DNA from: CADEDH01 sp047971245
GTDB taxonomy: Bacteria; Actinomycetota; Acidimicrobiia; Acidimicrobiales; SZUA-35
Reading direction: 5' to 3'
Assembly (NCBI GenBank): GCA_047971245.1
Contig: JBKDZN010000306.1
Coordinates: forward strand, 1-42,194
Length of the DNA: 42,194 nucleotides
The notes below the pieces were generated by a model, which worked only from the letters and a program-made list of their open reading frames with translations, ran no database searches and was not told where the DNA came from. Below are positions 39,553 through 42,194 of the stretch, in pieces. Within the stretch, counting starts at the first letter, position 1, and each line of letters opens with the position of its first letter. A program made the translations under genes and the position numbers.

Positions 39553-41276
39553 CGGCGGCCGGGGCCACCACCGTTGTTCCGGCGCTTCTGGATGTTGGCC
39601 CACTCGTCACGGAGACCGACCGTGCGGTGGAACAGGCCGGGCCGATCGGGATCGGCCGCGAAGTAGCCGAGCCGTTCGAACTGGACCACCTGACCAGGCT
39701 CGGTGGCCGCGAGGGCCGGCTCGAGCTTGGCCCCGGTCCGCAACTCCCGGGAGGCCGGGTTGACCGTGGCCAGCGGATCGTCGCCGTCGGCCTCGGGTTG
39801 GGCGACGGTGAACAACCGGTCGTAGAGGGCGACGGTGCCGTCGAGCGCATGGTCGGCGGACACCCAGTGGATGGTGGAACGGACCTTGCGCCCGTCGGGG
39901 GTGGAGCCCCCGGCACTCTCCGGGTCGTAGGTGGCGTGGACCCGGACGATCCGGCCCTCGCCGTCCACGTCGAAGTCGCGGGCGGTGACGTAGTAGCCGG
40001 CCCGGAGCCTCACCTCCCGGCCGGGACCGAGCCGGTAGTACTTGGGGGGCGGGTCGAGCATCACATCGTCGCGCTCGATCCACAGCCGGCCCGAGAACGG
40101 CACCTGACGGGTACCCGCCGTCGGGTCCTCCGGGTTGTTCGTCGCCTCCACCATCTCCACCTGACCGTCGGGCCAGTTGGTGATGACCAGTTCGACCGGG
40201 TCGAGGACGGCCATGCGACGCAGGGCGGTGCGGTTCAGTTCGGTGCGGACGAAGGACTCCAGCAGTTCGATGTCGTGCACACTGTTGGTGCGGGCCACCC
40301 CGATGTGGTCCATGAAGGCCCGGATGGCGGCCGGTGGGTACCCCCGGCGGCGGAGACCCCGCAGGGTCTGCATCCGCGGATCGTCCCAACCGTCGACCGA
40401 CCCGTCCTCCACCAGCTGGCGAAGCTTGCGTTTCGACGTGATCGTGTAGGTCAGGGTGTGCCGGGCGAACACGGTCTGCTCGGGGGGTTCGAACGGCAGG
40501 GTCAGGTGCGACAGGAACCAGTCGTACAGCGCCCGATGATCGGAGAACTCCAGCGAGCACAGGGAGTGGGTGATGCCCTCGATAGCGTCGGACTGGCCGT
40601 GCGCCCAGTCGTAGGTGGGGTAGATGCACCACTCGGTACCGGTACGGGGATGGGCGGCCCGCCGGATCCGGTACATGACCGGGTCCCGGAGCTGCATGTT
40701 CTCGCTCTGCATGTCGATCTTGGCCCGCAGCACCCGCGACCCGTCGGGGAACTCACCCGCCCGCATCCGGGCGAACAGGTCGTGGTTCTCGGCGATCGAC
40801 CGGTTCCGGTAGGCGCTTTCGATCCCGGGTCGGCCGAAGCCACCCCGCTCGGCGGAGATGGTGTCACCGTCGGAGTCGTCGACATAGGCCAGACCGGCGT
40901 CGATCAGATCCAACGCCCAGGTGTAGAGCTGTTCGAAGTAGTCCGAGGCGTGGAGGACCTCACCGTCGGGCCGGTAGCCGAGCCAGGCCAGGTCCTCGAT
41001 CATGCCCACCATGTAGGCCTCGTCCTCGGTCTCCGGGTTGGTGTCGTCGAACCGCAGATTGCAACGGCCACCGAAATCGGCGGCCAGACCGAAGTTGATG
41101 TTGATGGCCTTGGCGTGACCGATGTGCAGGAAACCGTTGGGCTCGGGTGGGAACCGGGTGTGCACCCGCCCACCGAAGGTTCCGTCGGCCTGGTCCTGGA
41201 TGATCTTGGCCCGAATGAAGTCGGGCGCGGAGTCGACGGCGGCGGATGCTCCTGGGCGATGGTCGGCACGCTTCAC
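39549..41276 (-). CDS. glnS: Glutaminyl-tRNA synthetase
   Basis: 575 residues from the GTG at 41276, chosen because TAGCTT ends 7 bases upstream and conserved sequence begins soon after; the frame is open further upstream but without family similarity. Class I signatures: FPPEPNGFLHIGHAKAI (HIGH motif), RFDDTNPETEDEAY, YPTYDWAHGQSDAIEGITHSLCSLEF, and the KMSKS-equivalent TITSKRKL. The C-terminal anticodon-binding beta barrels cover about 330-550. It charges tRNA-Gln directly; many actinobacteria lack GlnRS and use the amidotransferase route, so its presence is lineage-informative. The downstream membrane glycosyltransferase is coupled by an ATGA overlap. Confidence 0.96.
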   Translation of the reverse strand: MKRADHRPGASAAVDSAPDFIRAKIIQDQADGTFGGRVHTRFPPEPNGFLHIGHAKAININFGLAADFGGRCNLRFDDTNPETEDEAYMVGMIEDLAWLGYRPDGEVLHASDYFEQLYTWALDLIDAGLAYVDDSDGDTISAERGGFGRPGIESAYRNRSIAENHDLFARMRAGEFPDGSRVLRAKIDMQSENMQLRDPVMYRIRRAAHPRTGTEWCIYPTYDWAHGQSDAIEGITHSLCSLEFSDHRALYDWFLSHLTLPFEPPEQTVFARHTLTYTITSKRKLRQLVEDGSVDGWDDPRMQTLRGLRRRGYPPAAIRAFMDHIGVARTNSVHDIELLESFVRTELNRTALRRMAVLDPVELVITNWPDGQVEMVEATNNPEDPTAGTRQVPFSGRLWIERDDVMLDPPPKYYRLGPGREVRLRAGYYVTARDFDVDGEGRIVRVHATYDPESAGGSTPDGRKVRSTIHWVSADHALDGTVALYDRLFTVAQPEADGDDPLATVNPASRELRTGAKLEPALAATEPGQVVQFERLGYFAADPDRPGLFHRTVGLRDEWANIQKRRNNGGGPGRR

Positions 41277-41283
41277 CTCCCCG

Positions 41284-41289
41284 AAGCTA
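41284..41289 (-). promoter_or_regulatory. -10 element, leaderless type, for glnS
   Basis: Minus-strand TAGCTT ends 7 bases before the GTG at 41276 and supports that start. Confidence 0.5.
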
Positions 41290-41376
41290 CCCAGGGGCGG
41301 GAAGCAACCGACGCCGGTTCTGCTCCATATCACCTCGACCGCTCGCGCCTCCCGACCCCACCACCCGGAGACCTGC

Positions 41377-41407
41377 TTGCCCTGGAGTGCACTCCAACAT
41401 TTAGCAT
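41377..41407 (+). promoter_or_regulatory. MerR-type promoter with 19-bp spacer and palindromic operator
   Basis: A -35 element TTGCCC (41377-41382) and a -10 element TAGCAT (41402-41407) are separated by 19 bp, the stretched spacing that MerR-family activators correct. The spacer contains the perfect 14-bp palindrome TGGAGTGCACTCCA (41383-41396). A MerR gene lies directly downstream, so autoregulation together with the aldo/keto reductase is very likely. Confidence 0.85.
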
Positions 41408-41414
41408 CGATTCC

Positions 41415-41459
41415 GTGACTGATCCGACCAACCGACACCCCGCCCTCTGGGCACCATGA
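41415..41459 (+). CDS. 14-codon leader ORF coupled to the MerR gene
   Basis: The GTG at 41415 lies exactly 7 bases after the TAGCAT -10 hexamer, so a transcript from that promoter would begin at or beside this codon. The frame encodes VTDPTNRHPALWAP and its TGA overlaps the MerR ATG as ATGA. This is the geometry of a leaderless leader peptide whose translation delivers ribosomes to the MerR start. Translation is inferred. Confidence 0.45.
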   Translation: MTDPTNRHPALWAP

Positions 41460-41749
41460 CGGCCGGCATCGCCGAGGTCGTCGAGCGGACCGGGCTGACC
41501 CGTGACACCCTGCGCTGGTACGAACGGGAGGGTCTCATCCCCCCGGTCGACCGCGACCCCAGTGGCTACCGGGCCTACAGCGACGCCACCATCGGCCTCA
41601 TCCAACTCATCGTCCGGCTGCGGCGCACCGGAATGCCCGTCGAGCACATGCGACGGTTCGACCACTACGCCGACCTGATCGCCACCGGCCGCGACTGTGG
41701 TGATCCGACCCCCCATCACCCCACCCGCCCCGAGAGGAGTCGTTCATGA
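41456..41749 (+). CDS. Short MerR-family transcriptional regulator
   Basis: 97 residues. The MerR winged helix-turn-helix is complete: IAEVVERTGLTRDTLRWYEREGLIPPVDRDPSGYRAYSDATIGLIQLIVRLRRTGMPVEHMRRF. After residue 76 the sequence becomes Pro/Arg-rich (TGRDCGDPTPHHPTRPERSRS) and stops, whereas ordinary members continue with a long dimerisation helix to 120-140 residues. It is therefore either a truncated regulator or a frameshift product. The stop overlaps the reductase start as ATGA. It most likely controls its own promoter and the reductase. Confidence 0.85.
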   Translation: MTAGIAEVVERTGLTRDTLRWYEREGLIPPVDRDPSGYRAYSDATIGLIQLIVRLRRTGMPVEHMRRFDHYADLIATGRDCGDPTPHHPTRPERSRS

Positions 41750-42194
41750 CCGACCGCGACCCCACACCCGGCCCCGCCCTCGAACGTGAGGAGCTCGGCG
41801 ACGGTCTCGTCGTCAGCGCCATCGGTTTCGGGGCCATGGCCCTCAGCCATGTCTACGGCCGGACCGATCCGGCCGATGCGCTCCGGACCCTCAATCACGC
41901 CGTGGACATCGGCGTCACCTTCATCGACACCGCCGATGTGTACGGCGAGCCCCGGCCCGGCCGGGACGGCCCGGCGGGAACCAACGAGGAGCTGATCGGC
42001 CGGCTCCTGGCGACGCGGCGTTCCGAGATCCAGCTCGCCACCAAGTTCGGCATCACCGGCCAGGTGGGGACGGGCAGCTCACCCACCCGGGGTGACCGGG
42101 ACTATGTCCGCTCGGCCTGCGAGGCCTCCCTGCGACGCCTCGGGGTGGAGGTGATCGACCTCTACTACCTGCATCGCCGCCAACTCGATCTGCC
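41746..42194 (+). CDS. Aldo/keto reductase, N-terminal part (cut by window end)
   Basis: 149 codons are visible; the gene runs off the window. ATG at 41746 with ribosome binding site GAGAGGAG 7 bases upstream. The AKR fold is clear: LGDGLVVSAIGFGAMALSHVYG, then GVTFIDTADVYGEP with catalytic Asp and Tyr, Lys in LATKFGITG and His in DLYYLHRR. A short insertion (RPGRDGPAG) sits after the Tyr loop. It reduces carbonyls with NADPH. ATGA overlap with MerR and the MerR-type promoter upstream suggest induction by an electrophile or redox compound. Confidence 0.93.
   Translation, partial: MTDRDPTPGPALEREELGDGLVVSAIGFGAMALSHVYGRTDPADALRTLNHAVDIGVTFIDTADVYGEPRPGRDGPAGTNEELIGRLLATRRSEIQLATKFGITGQVGTGSSPTRGDRDYVRSACEASLRRLGVEVIDLYYLHRRQLDL

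Overview
The window comes from a very GC-rich (about 70%) actinobacterium. An acidimicrobiia-like member (Ilumatobacter-type) is my best guess. The reasons are coenzyme F420 enzymes, a decaprenyl-phosphate phosphoribosyltransferase, SOS-controlled dnaE2, many GTG/TTG starts, very tight ATGA/GTGA overlaps, and a recurring leaderless start signal: a TANNNT hexamer ending 6-7 nt before the start codon at about ten genes. No rRNA, tRNA, IS element, prophage or CRISPR array was found.

Layout. 1-1764: tail of an unknown gene, a PEBP-like lipoprotein and a NUDT19-like Nudix hydrolase. 1795-6547 (minus): dnaE2 with a perfect actinobacterial LexA box, a septum-formation-domain lipoprotein and a TetR regulator. 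6612-9054 (minus): a lower-GC type II restriction-modification pair of the XhoI/PaeR7I type (predicted CTCGAG). 9175-14946 (minus): a five-gene overlapping operon encoding a small membrane protein, a processive-type GT2 synthase, UDP-GlcNAc 2-epimerase, a GH5-like hydrolase and a secreted DUF2334 deacetylase. It looks like an undescribed synthase-dependent exopolysaccharide system and is the strongest candidate for novelty. A 275-bp low-GC region with a 48-nt dyad lies in front of it. 15222-19246 (plus): a serine hydrolase lipoprotein, then larE-larB-larC for the nickel-pincer nucleotide cofactor, without larA. 19280-22155: MarR regulator, zinc alcohol dehydrogenase, and a convergent helical-repeat protein. 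22274-28793: amine oxidase diverging from a class V aminotransferase, alpha/beta hydrolase, PIG-L deacetylase, F420-dependent LLM enzyme and F420:NADP oxidoreductase. Two short tandem-repeat loci lie between these genes. 28825-31230 (minus): methyltransferase and acyl-CoA dehydrogenase. 31418-39603: a second envelope-glycan region (GT4, DPPR synthase, methyltransferase and PH-like membrane protein on minus; flippase and HAD phosphatase on plus; large GT-C-like membrane protein translationally coupled to glnS on minus). 41377-42194: a MerR-type promoter with a 14-bp palindrome, a 14-codon leader ORF, a short MerR regulator and an aldo/keto reductase cut by the window end.

How the genes may work together. 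The 9-15 kb operon would convert UDP-GlcNAc to UDP-ManNAc, polymerise and export an amino-sugar glycan, and trim and deacetylate it. The 31-39 kb genes would make lipid-linked pentose donors and assemble, methylate and flip a surface glycan. The LLM enzyme and F420:NADP oxidoreductase share the F420 redox pool. All functions are assigned by reading motifs; no database search was possible.
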